NCBI RefSeq assembly: GCF_900113865.1
Contig: NZ_FOQY01000013.1
Span: 1-64,000, forward strand
Source of the DNA: Streptosporangium canum
GTDB taxonomy: Bacteria; Actinomycetota; Actinomycetes; Streptosporangiales; Streptosporangiaceae
Direction of reading: 5' to 3'
Length of the DNA stretch: 64,000 nt
Below the pieces are notes generated by a model, which saw only the letters and a program-made list of their open reading frames with translations, was not told where the DNA came from and ran no database searches. Below are positions 32,191-40,994 of the stretch, one piece after another. How positions within the stretch are numbered: the first letter of the stretch is position 1; every line of letters begins with the position of its first letter. A program made the position numbers and the translations under genes.

Positions 32191-32326
32191 GTGAATGTGG
32201 CTGCGCGCCGGGCTGCACCGACGCCTGCCGCCGGAACGAGGAGGGAAGGAAATAATGCGGCACCGAGCGATGCCGGCGGCCGTGCGTGCCGCCTACTCCG
32301 CCCCCACCCCGAGGTGCGTGGCGCCC

Positions 32327-32977
32327 TCATCCACCGCCGGTCGACGGACGCGACGCCGTACCCAGGATGAAGAAGGAGACCGGTGTGCGGACCTTCGGAA
32401 GCAAGAACCGCTCCAGACGCTCCACGGTGAACCCCGCGTGGTCGATCAACGCGGCGCTGTCGCGGCCGGTGTGACAGCCTCCGGCCAGACGCGGCCATAC
32501 CGTGGCGTCCAGCAGGTCCTGCACCCGGACCAGGCCGGGTGAATCGGCGCGGACGTGTTCCAGGAAACGCAGCTGCCCGCCGGGCTTGAGCACCCGGTAC
32601 ATCTCTCGCAACGCCGCCATGGGGTCGGGCAGCGAGCACAGCACCAGCGACACCACCACGGCGTCGAAGCTCCGATCCTCGGCGGGGAGCCGGTCGGCCA
32701 GAGCGCCGACCACCTCGACCGGGGCCGGAGCCTGGGCCGCGGCCAGCTGAGCGAGCCGGCGCAGCCGCGGTTCGGGCTCCACCGCGAGCACCCGGGCGAC
32801 GGTCGGCGGATAGTGGGCGAAGTTCAGCCCGTTGCCCGCGCCCACCTCGATCACCTGCCCGGACAGCTCGGCCAGCAGCGCCTGACGGCGCTCCGCCAGG
32901 CCGCGATGTTCCACCACCTGGCTGATACGGGCGTAGAACCGGGCGAAGATCGGATGGCTGACGGGAGTTGTCGGCAT
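32327..32977 (-). CDS. Class I SAM-dependent methyltransferase
   Basis: 216 residues from ATG 32977. Motif [18 protein letters not shown], acidic loop [14 protein letters not shown], motif post-[17 protein letters not shown], and the [20 protein letters not shown] run common to UbiE/phospholipid-type methyltransferases. Substrate unknown. A single gene; preceded by GAAGAGG. Confidence 0.85.
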   Translation of the reverse strand: MPTTPVSHPIFARFYARISQVVEHRGLAERRQALLAELSGQVIEVGAGNGLNFAHYPPTVARVLAVEPEPRLRRLAQLAAAQAPAPVEVVGALADRLPAEDRSFDAVVVSLVLCSLPDPMAALREMYRVLKPGGQLRFLEHVRADSPGLVRVQDLLDATVWPRLAGGCHTGRDSAALIDHAGFTVERLERFLLPKVRTPVSFFILGTASRPSTGGG

Positions 32978-33236
32978 GGCCTCTTCTCTGCTCACCCCCA
33001 GTTCAGCAGGTCATCGGCAGCACGGCCAGCCCCGTTTTCCGCACATGGCCGGTCTTTTGGGTGTGGTGGTGAACAGGCGGCGGGCCCGCGGGCTGACGTG
33101 AACCAGGGCGACCAAGCGCGGGATCGCTCGGGAGGAACGCGAACGGCGGAACGTCGGGAGAGTCTGGCCGAACGGGGGAGGGCGGGTCGGTCGGATGGCC
33201 GATGGCGGAGGGGCGGCGCTGGGCCACGATCATGAC

Positions 33237-33968
33237 ATGAGGCGAATCATGGTGCTGGCGGTGGCGGTTCTGGCTGCTGCGAGTGTAGGGGGTTGCGGTG
33301 TGGAACTGGATGCGAAGGAGGTGCGTTCCGCTCAGGGGTTTGCTTTCTCCGGTGATGCGCTCACCATCAAGTCCTCGCTCGGCGGGCTGAGGGTCATGCC
33401 GGGAACCGTCGGGAGCGTGCAGGTGGAGCGGTGGGTCCGGGGCAAGGCGGCCACGGAAGGGAACGCATCGTGGTCGCTCAAGGACGGCACGCTGCGCCTC
33501 AGCGGGAACTGCACCGGCGTTTTCGGCGATTGCGGTGCTCGGTACCACGTCAAGGTGCCGCCGGGGGTCAGGCTCGTGGTCGACGGCGGGGACGACGGAG
33601 TGATCCTCAACCGGCTGGCCCAGGACGTGGACGTGTTCGCCGCGGGCCCCATCAGGGTTTACGAGACGGAGGGCAGGCTGCGGCTACAGGGGGGCGATGA
33701 CGCGATCACGGGAGAGCGGCTCAGGTCGGCGGATGTCAGGGCACGCACCACAGCCGGAAACATCACCCTGGCGTTCGCCGCCCCGCCGTCCAAGGTGGAC
33801 GTGCTGTCCGGCGACGGCCGGGTGACGGCGACCGTGCCCGACGGCGCCTATGACGTGACCGCCAAGAGCACGCACGGCAGCGAACGGTCCCAGATCAAGG
33901 ATGCCAAGAGCGACAAGATCATCATTGCCAGGAGCACATCCGGAGATGTCCGGATAAACGCGAGCTAG
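33237..33968 (+). CDS. Lipoprotein with DUF4097-type beta-helix domain
   Basis: 243 residues from ATG 33237. Signal peptide ends in the lipobox ASVGGCG, so it is probably anchored outside the membrane. The rest is a repetitive beta structure (RTTAGNITLAFAAPPSKVDV, LSGDGRVTATVPDGAYDVTA, RSTSGDVRINAS-stop), the DUF4097 adhesin-like fold often linked to envelope stress operons. No partner gene is adjacent. Confidence 0.8.
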   Translation: MRRIMVLAVAVLAAASVGGCGVELDAKEVRSAQGFAFSGDALTIKSSLGGLRVMPGTVGSVQVERWVRGKAATEGNASWSLKDGTLRLSGNCTGVFGDCGARYHVKVPPGVRLVVDGGDDGVILNRLAQDVDVFAAGPIRVYETEGRLRLQGGDDAITGERLRSADVRARTTAGNITLAFAAPPSKVDVLSGDGRVTATVPDGAYDVTAKSTHGSERSQIKDAKSDKIIIARSTSGDVRINAS

Positions 33969-33971
33969 TGC

Positions 33972-34235
33972 ATGCCTGCCGACGCCTCCGATCCCGAAGC
34001 CACGCGTCAGGCCGTGGCTGACACCGTGGCCAGGTTCGGGGGACGCCGCTACGCCGTCGGCAACACTGCGAGTCAGTACGGCCAGGCGGCGCCGGGGATC
34101 ACCGTTTTCCGGCGGCTCGGCCGGATCGGCCGTTCACCATGGCGGACAGGTGACCCCACGTTCGGGGTCACCTGGCTCACCCCGCACCACGGCGAGCTCA
34201 TGATGCGCATCGCAGACCCCTCCTGCCGGATGTGA
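33972..34235 (+). pseudogene. Short-chain dehydrogenase fragment joined to unrelated DNA
   Basis: The ORF begins DASDPEATRQAVADTVARFG, a typical SDR internal segment just before the missing LDVLVNNAG motif. The remainder (RTGDPTFGVTWLTPHHGELM) does not belong to SDRs. No glycine-rich cofactor motif or catalytic Tyr is present. Probably a recombination remnant. Confidence 0.45.
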
Positions 34236-34249
34236 TCGCCCACGTCGTG

Positions 34250-34312
34250 CCTGTCTGCGCGGGCTCTGCGCCTGTCTGTGCGGGCTCTGTGCGGGCTCTG
34301 TGCGGGCGACGA
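34250..34312. repeat. Degenerate tandem repeat TGTGCGGGCTC
   Basis: Three to four near-identical copies of an 11-12 bp unit (TGCGCGGGCTCTG, TGTGCGGGCTCTG, TGTGCGGGCTCTG, TGTGCGGGCGAC) in the non-coding gap before the TetR gene. No known function. Confidence 0.5.
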
Positions 34313-34407
34313 CAACGGCGAGGTCTACGGAGTGGCCGGACTGCGCGCCCGCACGGGCAGTGACCCCATCGTCGTGTATCGGCCCAGAGTTCCGGCCGTA
34401 TCCGGAG

Positions 34408-35109
34408 TCAAGCCGGGGAGCCGGTTGGTTCCAACATGGGCACGAGGAACCGCCGGGCCACTCCGGCCAGTTGCTCGTCGTCGTCGAGGTCGATGACGTG
34501 ACTGGGGATCGCGAGGAAGGACGCGGAGATCCGGACCATCAGTTCGGCCGCGAGGTCGGTGTCCAAGTCGCTCGACACGTTGCCCGCGTGTTGCTCGCGG
34601 CGGAGCTGACCCGCGACGAACTGCCGCACGGTTGCGAGGGTCCGGCCCCCGTCGTTGACCATGGAGGGCACGAGCAGGTCCGGTTCCGCGGCGATCAGAC
34701 CGCCGATCAGCGGGTTGCGCCGGATGGCGCGTAACGAGCTCACGAAGCCCAGGACCACCCTATCGGCGGCGGTGCGGGCTTGTTCTATGTCAATGAGGAA
34801 CCGGTCGAAATACCGGCGGAACTCTCGGCGTACGACGTGTTCGACCAGCGCGTCCTTCGTGGCGAACCGCCGGTAGACCGTGATTCGGGACACCCCGGCA
34901 CGGCGGGCCACGTCCTCCATCGTGGAGCGCCGGATGCCCATACGGCAGAACTGCTCATATGCCGCATCGAGTATGCGTGCACGGAGCTCGTCCGTGTCGT
35001 CAACCTGTTCGACGGCATCAATGTACGCGCGCTCCAGCAACGACTCCGAGTTTGCCGGCGCCATGAGCACGGATAGTGCAGATTCCACGATCACCTCCGG
35101 TGAATTCAT
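34408..35109 (-). CDS. TetR-family regulator of the rubber-degradation locus (LcpR-like)
   Basis: 233 residues from ATG 35109. About 45 variable residues precede the HTH: RARILDAAYEQFCRMGIRRS then TMEDVARRAGVSRITVYRRF and ATKDALVEHVV. The C-terminal ligand domain is generic. It diverges from lcp1 across about 130 bp. A TetR regulator (LcpR) represses lcp in Gordonia polyisoprenivorans, so the same role is inferred here. Confidence 0.8.
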   Translation of the reverse strand: MNSPEVIVESALSVLMAPANSESLLERAYIDAVEQVDDTDELRARILDAAYEQFCRMGIRRSTMEDVARRAGVSRITVYRRFATKDALVEHVVRREFRRYFDRFLIDIEQARTAADRVVLGFVSSLRAIRRNPLIGGLIAAEPDLLVPSMVNDGGRTLATVRQFVAGQLRREQHAGNVSSDLDTDLAAELMVRISASFLAIPSHVIDLDDDEQLAGVARRFLVPMLEPTGSPA

Positions 35110-35242
35110 TCTGCCCAATTCCCAACGGCCGCTGCCGCGGCCTTGTGATGTCCGACACGGTGTGCTGTGATAAATGATACACAGACTCGTTCAGTGTTTC
35201 TTCGTATCAACGCTCGGCCTCGACCTGAGGAGGAACGAAGGC

Positions 35243-36466
35243 ATGGGCAAACTCGGCAGGCGCAACATGTTGAAGGCGGGCGGGGCGCTGGGCGCACTCG
35301 GTGCGCTGGGCGTCGCGTCGCCGGCACAGGCACACTCGCTGTGGACATGGTCACCCCAGGGCTCCGTGGCGGGCGCAGGGGCGGGTCTCGACCCGCGGTG
35401 GGTCTGGGACGAGGAGGCCGACCCGCTGGTCGCCTCGCTGCTCGACAGGGGCGATGTGCCCAGGGTCAACGAGCTGTTACGGACCTGGACCAAGAACAGC
35501 CAGCCGTTACCGGCCGGACTGCCGGCGGACCTGCGGGACTTCATGGAGCACGCCCGTCAACTGCCGTCATGGACCGACCAGCGCAAACTGACCACCGTGG
35601 TCGAGTTCAACCAGAAGCGAGGGCTCTACCTCGGCCTCCTGTACGGGCTGGCCAGCGGCATGATGAGCACGGTCATCCCCAAGGAGGCGCTCGCGGTCTA
35701 CTACTCCCAGGGCGGCGCGGACATGAAGGACCGCATCTCCAAAACCGCCAAACTCGGCTACGACATCATGTCTCAGACGGCCTACCGGCCGGACGGCGAA
35801 ATGATCGTGACCTGCGTCAAGACCCGGCTGGTGCATGCGGCGGTGCGGCACCTGCTGCCGCAGTCACCGCACTGGTCGGAGGTCGCCGAGGAAGAGATCC
35901 CGATCAGCCAGCGAGACATGATGGTCACCTGGCACAGCCTGCCCACGACCGTCATGCAGAAGCTGACCGCGTGGAAGGTGCCGATCCCCGCCGCCGAGTC
36001 CGCGGCCTTCCTGCACTCGTGGCAGCTGTGCGCGCACATGCTCGGCATCAAGGACGAGTACATCCCCGCGTCGTGGGCCGAGGCCAACACCCAGGCCGGG
36101 CAGGTCCTGGACCCCGTGCTGGCCCCGACGGCCGAGGGTGTCAAGCTGGCCGACATTCTCCTCAACCTCGGCTCCTCGGTCGATGGCGCCATCCTCAGCA
36201 AGCCCATACTCGGCGCGTTCACGCGCTTCATGCTCGGCGATGAGATCGCCGCATGGCTGAAGATCCCCAGGGAGCCGGTCTGGGACCCGCTTCTCAAGGT
36301 GTCCTGGAAACCCTTCATCGCCGTCCGCGAAGGACTGCTCCCATTCCCCCTGGCGCCGGAGGCCTACTGGCTCTTCGACGAGTTCCTTCGCAAAGCGGCC
36401 CTGCTCTTCCTGTCCGAAGCGCGGCCGATCAGCATCGAGATTCCAGTTACCAACCGCCCGTCCTGA
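35243..36466 (+). CDS. lcp: Latex-clearing protein (rubber oxygenase), copy 1
   Basis: 407 residues from ATG 35243, with GAGGAGG 10-15 bases upstream. Tat signal RRNMLKAGGALGALGALGVA ending at SPAQA. The mature DUF2236/MpaB-like part matches Lcp: SVAGAGAGLDPRWVWDEEAD, LPADLRDFMEHARQLPSWTD, YSQGGADMKDRISKTAKLGY, KTRLVHAAVRHLL (region of the haem-ligand His and distal Lys), ISQRDMMVTWHSLP, HMLGIKDEYIPASWAEA. Lcp is a b-type cytochrome that cleaves poly(cis-1,4-isoprene) outside the cell to oligo-isoprenoids with aldehyde and ketone ends. A tandem paralogue follows. Confidence 0.93.
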   Translation: MGKLGRRNMLKAGGALGALGALGVASPAQAHSLWTWSPQGSVAGAGAGLDPRWVWDEEADPLVASLLDRGDVPRVNELLRTWTKNSQPLPAGLPADLRDFMEHARQLPSWTDQRKLTTVVEFNQKRGLYLGLLYGLASGMMSTVIPKEALAVYYSQGGADMKDRISKTAKLGYDIMSQTAYRPDGEMIVTCVKTRLVHAAVRHLLPQSPHWSEVAEEEIPISQRDMMVTWHSLPTTVMQKLTAWKVPIPAAESAAFLHSWQLCAHMLGIKDEYIPASWAEANTQAGQVLDPVLAPTAEGVKLADILLNLGSSVDGAILSKPILGAFTRFMLGDEIAAWLKIPREPVWDPLLKVSWKPFIAVREGLLPFPLAPEAYWLFDEFLRKAALLFLSEARPISIEIPVTNRPS

Positions 36467-36519
36467 TCAGGACCGCCTGATCCGGGCCCGAGGTTCCACG
36501 AGCGAAGGAAGGACTCCGG

Positions 36520-36543
36520 CCCCGGCCTGCCGCAGGCCGGGGC
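36520..36543 (+). terminator. Hairpin after lcp1
   Basis: GGCCCCGGCCTG-CCG-CAGGCCGGGGC, a perfect GC stem 54 bp after the lcp1 stop, without a T-tract. It may separate the two lcp transcription units; the remaining bases to 36,818 hold the lcp2 promoter region. Confidence 0.5.
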
Positions 36544-36752
36544 GCGGCCACAAATTCTCGGACCCGGAACCGGAGGTGAATCTCCGGGCCCGGAAACCGG
36601 CGGAGTCCGAGCCCCGGTGTTCCCGCCTCGCCTGCCCGTTTGAACAGCACGCGCAGAAGGCGGGTCCGGCCGACGACGGTCACGCCGCCGAACAGCGTGA
36701 AGGGACCAGCCGTTTTCCGGACGGTTCAGGTCCGGCGCGCGGTCTTACCAAG

Positions 36753-36773
36753 ACATAAATGCACGTGTTATGT
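36753..36773. promoter_or_regulatory. Operator-like inverted repeat before lcp2
   Basis: ACATAA-ATGCACGTG-TTATGT, 6-bp arms and a CACGTG centre, 46 bp before the lcp2 ATG. AT-rich relative to its surroundings. Possible binding site of the neighbouring TetR regulator or promoter part. Confidence 0.4.
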
Positions 36774-36818
36774 ACCGGCATATTAGCTGCTTTCGGAACC
36801 CAGGAATGAGTTCAGAAC

Positions 36819-38039
36819 ATGGCGGAGCTGAGCAGACGCAGGATATTGGTCTCAGGCGGGGCCTTGGGAGCGCTCGGAGCGCTGGGGATGGCGTCCCCGG
36901 CTCAGGCGCGCTCCCTGATGGAGTGGACCTGGGCGCCGAGCGGTTCGGTCGCGGGTTCCGGCGCCGGCGACGATCCGCGGTGGGTCTGGGACGAGGAGGC
37001 CGACCCGCTGGTCGCCTCGCTGCTCGATCGCGGCGCCGTACCCGAGGTCAACCGCCTGTTGCGGGATTGGACCCGCAACGATCAGCCCTTACCCGAGGGG
37101 CTGCCGGAGGACCTGCGGGCATTCATGGAGAGCGCACGTCAGCCGCCGTCGTGGGCGGACCACGGCAAGCTGAACATCGCGGCCCGGTTCAACGAGTCCA
37201 GAGGGCTGTATCTCAACCTGCTCAACGGCGTGGGCGGCGGCATGCTGAGTACCGCCATTCCCAAGGAGGCGCGCGCGGTCTACTACTCCAAGGGGGGAGC
37301 GGACATGGAAGACCGCGTCGCCAAGACCAGCATCCTGGGATTCGCCGTCGGAGCCCCGAACGCGTATCGGCCCGGGGGCTCGTGCGCGGTCGAGGCCGTG
37401 AAAACGCGGCTGGTGCACGCGGCGGTGCGGCACCTGCTGCAGCAATCTCCCCACTGGGGCGGCGGCATCCCGATCAGTCAGGAGGACATGCTGGTCACCT
37501 GGCACACCCTGCCGACCTTCGCCATGCGCAAGATGCTCGAATGGAAGGTCCCGATCACCGCCGCCGAGTCCGAGGCTTACCTGCATGTGTGGCAGGTGAC
37601 CGCGCACATGCTCGGTATCAAGGACGAATACATCCCCGCCACCTGGGACGCGGCCAACGCCCAGTCGGCCCAGATCCTGCCCCGGAACATGGGACCGACA
37701 CCCGAGGGCGTGGAACTGACCGACATCCTGCTGGGCCAGCTCGCCGAGCAGACCAGTCCCGGCAGTATCAGCCGGCCCCTGTGCGACGCGCTCGCCCGGT
37801 ATCTGGTCGGCGACCAGGTGGCCGACTGGGACGGCATCGGGCGCGAGCCGGTGTGGGACCCGCTGATCAGCTCCGCCTGGCCGAAACTGGTGAAATTCCG
37901 CGAGGGCCTCATCCCGCTGCCGCTGGTGCCCCAGGTCGCCTGGGTCATCGACGAAGCCGCGCGGCGCTACATCCTGTTCTATCTCACCAAGGGCAAGGAG
38001 ACCAAGATCGAAATCCCGACGACCAACCGTCCGGGCTGA
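36819..38039 (+). CDS. lcp: Latex-clearing protein (rubber oxygenase), copy 2
   Basis: 406 residues from ATG 36819. Strongly similar to copy 1 throughout: Tat signal RRRILVSGGALGALGALGMA, then DDPRWVWDEEADPLVASLLD, MESARQPPSWADHGKL, YSKGGADMEDRVAKTSILGF, KTRLVHAAVRHLL, ISQEDMLVTWHTLP and HMLGIKDEYIPATWDAA. All segments thought to frame the haem are kept, so it looks active. Differences cluster in the C-terminal 90 residues and around the haem loop (AVGAPNAYRPGGSCAVEAV), suggesting different chain-length or substrate preference, an inference. It is five bases from the molybdenum hydroxylase gene, so co-transcription is likely. Confidence 0.93.
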   Translation: MAELSRRRILVSGGALGALGALGMASPAQARSLMEWTWAPSGSVAGSGAGDDPRWVWDEEADPLVASLLDRGAVPEVNRLLRDWTRNDQPLPEGLPEDLRAFMESARQPPSWADHGKLNIAARFNESRGLYLNLLNGVGGGMLSTAIPKEARAVYYSKGGADMEDRVAKTSILGFAVGAPNAYRPGGSCAVEAVKTRLVHAAVRHLLQQSPHWGGGIPISQEDMLVTWHTLPTFAMRKMLEWKVPITAAESEAYLHVWQVTAHMLGIKDEYIPATWDAANAQSAQILPRNMGPTPEGVELTDILLGQLAEQTSPGSISRPLCDALARYLVGDQVADWDGIGREPVWDPLISSAWPKLVKFREGLIPLPLVPQVAWVIDEAARRYILFYLTKGKETKIEIPTTNRPG

Positions 38040-38044
38040 GCCGG

Positions 38045-40342
38045 ATGACGGCAGGATCGAACGGCGGGCTGGACGAGGCCATCGGGCGGCGGCGGTTCCT
38101 CGGATACGTGCTGGCGGCTCCGACCCTGGTGGCCGCCGCCGAACTCGCGCCTCCGGCACCGGCGGCCGACGCCCGGCTGCCTTCGCCGGAGCTCACTGAA
38201 CTGCTCGACCTCACCGACGTGATGACCGCGGCGGCGCTGCCGACCTCGGGCCTGATCTCGGTCGAGGTCAACCCGGACGGCACGGTGTCGTTCGCGTTGC
38301 CACGGGTCGAGGTGGGGCAGGGCATCACCACCTCGACTGCCATGTTGATCGCCGAGGAACTGGCCGTGCCGCTGGAACGGGTGCGGGTCACGCTGGCCGA
38401 CGCCCGGCCGGAGCTGGTGTTCAACCAGCTCACCGGCGGGTCGAACACGACCATCGCGACCTACACCCCGATCCGGGTCGCCGCCGCCATCGCCCGGCTC
38501 CGATTGCTGGCAGCCGCGGCGGCCGAACTCGGCTCGGCGGTCACCGATCTGACGATGAAGGCCGGGATGATCATCGATCGCTCCGGCGGCGGCATCGACA
38601 TCGGAGCGCTCGCCGAGAAGGCCGCGAGCACGAAGACCAGGCAGGTGGCCGTGGAGCTCACGCCACGCGGGAACTTCGCCGTCATCGGCAGACCCCACAA
38701 CCGCATCGACGCGCTGGACGCGGTGACCGGGCGCAAGAAGTTCACGATGGACCTCGACATCCCGGCCGCGAAACCGACGATGGTGTGCCGCCCGCCGACC
38801 ATCAACGGCACAGTCGGCTCGGTGGCCAACCTCGCAGAGGTCCGCACCATGCCGGGCGTCACCGATGTCGTGGTGATCTCCACCGGGGTGGCGGTGCGCG
38901 CCGAGACCTTCGGCCAGTGCATCGACGCCGTACGCGCCCTGAAGGTCTCCTGGAAACCCGGTACCGCGGAAGGAAAGTCCGACGAGAGCGTGCTCCGGGA
39001 GCTGGAAGCCGCGGAGTTACCGCTCGGGCTCCGGCCGCCGGCTCCGACCGTCGAAGGCAAGTTCACCTTCTACTTCCGCAGCAACAGCGCGCTGGAACCC
39101 AACTGCGCGGTCGCCGACGTGAGGGCCGACTGCGCCGAGATCTGGGCGGCGTTGAAATCGCCGATCGTCGCCCAGCGGACCATCGCCGCCAAGCTCGGGC
39201 TGCCGCCCAGCAGGGTCGCCGTGCACGTCACCGAGGGCGGTGGTTCCTTTGGGCGCAAGCTGTTCTTTGACGCCGCCCTGGAAGCGGCCGAGGTGTCCCA
39301 GAAGATTGGCAAACCGGTCAAACTCATGTGGCACCGCGCCGACGACTCCCGCCAGGGCCGTACCCACCCGATGGCCACCTCGCGCGTACGCGTCGCCTAC
39401 GCCGGCGGCACCGTGCTGAGCTACAAGCAGCGGCACACCAGCGTCTCCACCGACCTCGGCCACGGGCTCGGCGAGATCATCACCGCCATGGCCGCAAGGC
39501 TTCCCGTGGGCGACATCGGTTTCTCCCAGACCTTCTTCCACCTCAGCCAGGCGATGTCCTACAGGTTCGGCGCCAGCAGCCAGTTGCTCAGCGAAACGGA
39601 CAAGGGCTTCAACACCGGCAGCATGCGCAACGTCTACTCACCCGATGTCACCTGCGCCCGCGAGCTCATCGTCGACCAGCTCGCCGCGAGGATGGGCAAG
39701 GACCCTTACCGGTTCCGGCATGACTTCCTCCGCGATGACCGCTCCCGGGCGGTGCTGGCGAAGGTGGCCGAGGCCGGCGGCTGGGGTCGGCCGATGCCGG
39801 TCGGCACCGCGCAGGGCATCGCGTTCCACGCCGAGTACAAGGCCGTCAGCGCCGCGCTGGTCGAGATCGACTGCCGGCCCGAAACCGTCAACCGCCCCAT
39901 CCGTGACGGCGTGACCGGACCACGCGTCACCAAGGCCGTATTCGCTGTGGACGTCGGCCTCGCCGTCAACCCGAGAGGGCTGGAAGCGCAGGTGATGGGC
40001 TGCATCATGGACGGCATCGCGCTGGCCTTGACCTCCAGCCTGCACCTGGACAACGGCCACTTCCTCGAAGCGAGCTGGGACAACTACTTCTACACCCGGC
40101 AGTGGAACACCCCGCCTGAACTCCAGATCATCATCATGCCCAGCACCTCCGAGGAGCCCGGCGGTGCCGGGGAACTGGGCGTCGCCGCGTCGATGGCCGC
40201 CGTCGCCTGCGCGTACGGCCGCGCGACCGGGACGATGCCCACCAGCTTCCCGATCAACCACGGCACGCTCTCCTTCGTTCCCAAACCGACTGTCCCGCCC
40301 ATTCCCCAGTCCCCGGCCGACGGCCTGAACGGCGCCCGCTGA
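38045..40342 (+). CDS. Molybdenum hydroxylase large subunit (isoquinoline 1-oxidoreductase type; OxiAB system)
   Basis: 765 residues from ATG 38045. Tat signal RRRFLGYVLAAPTLVAAAEL. Molybdopterin-binding motifs of the xanthine-oxidase family: PRVEVGQGITTSTAMLIAEE, LTGGSNTTIATYTPIRVAAA, EGGGSFGRKLFFDAALEAAE, and GGAGELGVAASMAAVA with the catalytic-type Glu near the end. The domain order (second MoCo-binding domain split as in IorB) fits exported aldehyde dehydrogenases. In Streptomyces sp. K30 oxiA and oxiB next to lcp encode such a pair, proposed to oxidise the aldehydes made by Lcp. Confidence 0.9.
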   Translation: MTAGSNGGLDEAIGRRRFLGYVLAAPTLVAAAELAPPAPAADARLPSPELTELLDLTDVMTAAALPTSGLISVEVNPDGTVSFALPRVEVGQGITTSTAMLIAEELAVPLERVRVTLADARPELVFNQLTGGSNTTIATYTPIRVAAAIARLRLLAAAAAELGSAVTDLTMKAGMIIDRSGGGIDIGALAEKAASTKTRQVAVELTPRGNFAVIGRPHNRIDALDAVTGRKKFTMDLDIPAAKPTMVCRPPTINGTVGSVANLAEVRTMPGVTDVVVISTGVAVRAETFGQCIDAVRALKVSWKPGTAEGKSDESVLRELEAAELPLGLRPPAPTVEGKFTFYFRSNSALEPNCAVADVRADCAEIWAALKSPIVAQRTIAAKLGLPPSRVAVHVTEGGGSFGRKLFFDAALEAAEVSQKIGKPVKLMWHRADDSRQGRTHPMATSRVRVAYAGGTVLSYKQRHTSVSTDLGHGLGEIITAMAARLPVGDIGFSQTFFHLSQAMSYRFGASSQLLSETDKGFNTGSMRNVYSPDVTCARELIVDQLAARMGKDPYRFRHDFLRDDRSRAVLAKVAEAGGWGRPMPVGTAQGIAFHAEYKAVSAALVEIDCRPETVNRPIRDGVTGPRVTKAVFAVDVGLAVNPRGLEAQVMGCIMDGIALALTSSLHLDNGHFLEASWDNYFYTRQWNTPPELQIIIMPSTSEEPGGAGELGVAASMAAVACAYGRATGTMPTSFPINHGTLSFVPKPTVPPIPQSPADGLNGAR

Positions 40343-40357
40343 ACCAAGGAGGTCCGA

Positions 40358-40834
40358 GTGCCTGAGCACACTTTCCGCGTCAACGGCGAGCAGGTCACGG
40401 TCGACGTCGCCGGCGACGTGCGCCTGCTGTGGGTCCTGCGCGACATTCTCGGCATCACCGGCCCGAAGTACGGCTGCGGCATCAACGTCTGCAAGGCCTG
40501 CACCAGCCACATCAACGGCAGAGCGGTCAATCCCTGCGCGATCCCCGTCAAAGATCTCCGGCCGACCGACGAGGTCACCACCATCGAAGGGCTTCCGGCC
40601 ACGGTCGGCGAGGACCTGCACCCCATGCAGCAGGCATGGCTCGACCACGACGTCGCCCAGTGTGGCTACTGCCAGCCCGGCCAGATCATGGCCGCCGTGG
40701 CGCTGGTCCGCCGCGTCGCCGCCGAAGGCCGCGAAATCACCGACGCCGACCTCGACGGCCTCCGCAACATCTGCCGCTGCGGCACCTACTTCCGTATCCG
40801 CGAAGCCGTCAAAGCCGGCGCCGAGAACATGTGA
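40358..40834 (+). CDS. Molybdenum hydroxylase [2Fe-2S] small subunit (OxiAB system)
   Basis: 158 residues from GTG 40358, with AAGGAGGT upstream. N-terminal plant-ferredoxin-like cluster: CGINVCKACTSHING and NPCAIPV; C-terminal helical cluster: CGYCQPGQIMAAVALVRR and NICRCGTYFRIREAV. It has no signal and would be exported with the Tat-bearing large subunit after assembly. It starts 15 bp after the large subunit gene; last gene of the rubber locus. Confidence 0.92.
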   Translation: MPEHTFRVNGEQVTVDVAGDVRLLWVLRDILGITGPKYGCGINVCKACTSHINGRAVNPCAIPVKDLRPTDEVTTIEGLPATVGEDLHPMQQAWLDHDVAQCGYCQPGQIMAAVALVRRVAAEGREITDADLDGLRNICRCGTYFRIREAVKAGAENM

Positions 40835-40994
40835 GGCTCCTGCGGGCGCGGGAGTCCCTCCGGGCGGGGGCTCGGGGGACACCTCTGACAGACCGGATTG
40901 GCCGCATCGGCCGGGAACAACGCGCTCCGAGACGTGTTTGTGATCAAGGTCCGGCAGGATTTCCCTCCCCGTACCAGGCTGAGAGGAAACCACC

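Noticed and set aside
34250-34312. CRISPR array
   Set aside because: Contiguous short tandem units without spacers; no cas genes in the window. The same applies to the 9-mer array at 22,262.
36819-38039. Second lcp as a decayed copy
   Set aside because: The frame is intact, the Tat signal and all conserved segments are kept, and it has its own upstream region.
36770-40342. Single 1190-residue Lcp/hydroxylase fusion
   Set aside because: The first 420 codons are an out-of-frame shadow of lcp2. The hydroxylase has its own ATG at 38,045 and a Tat signal.
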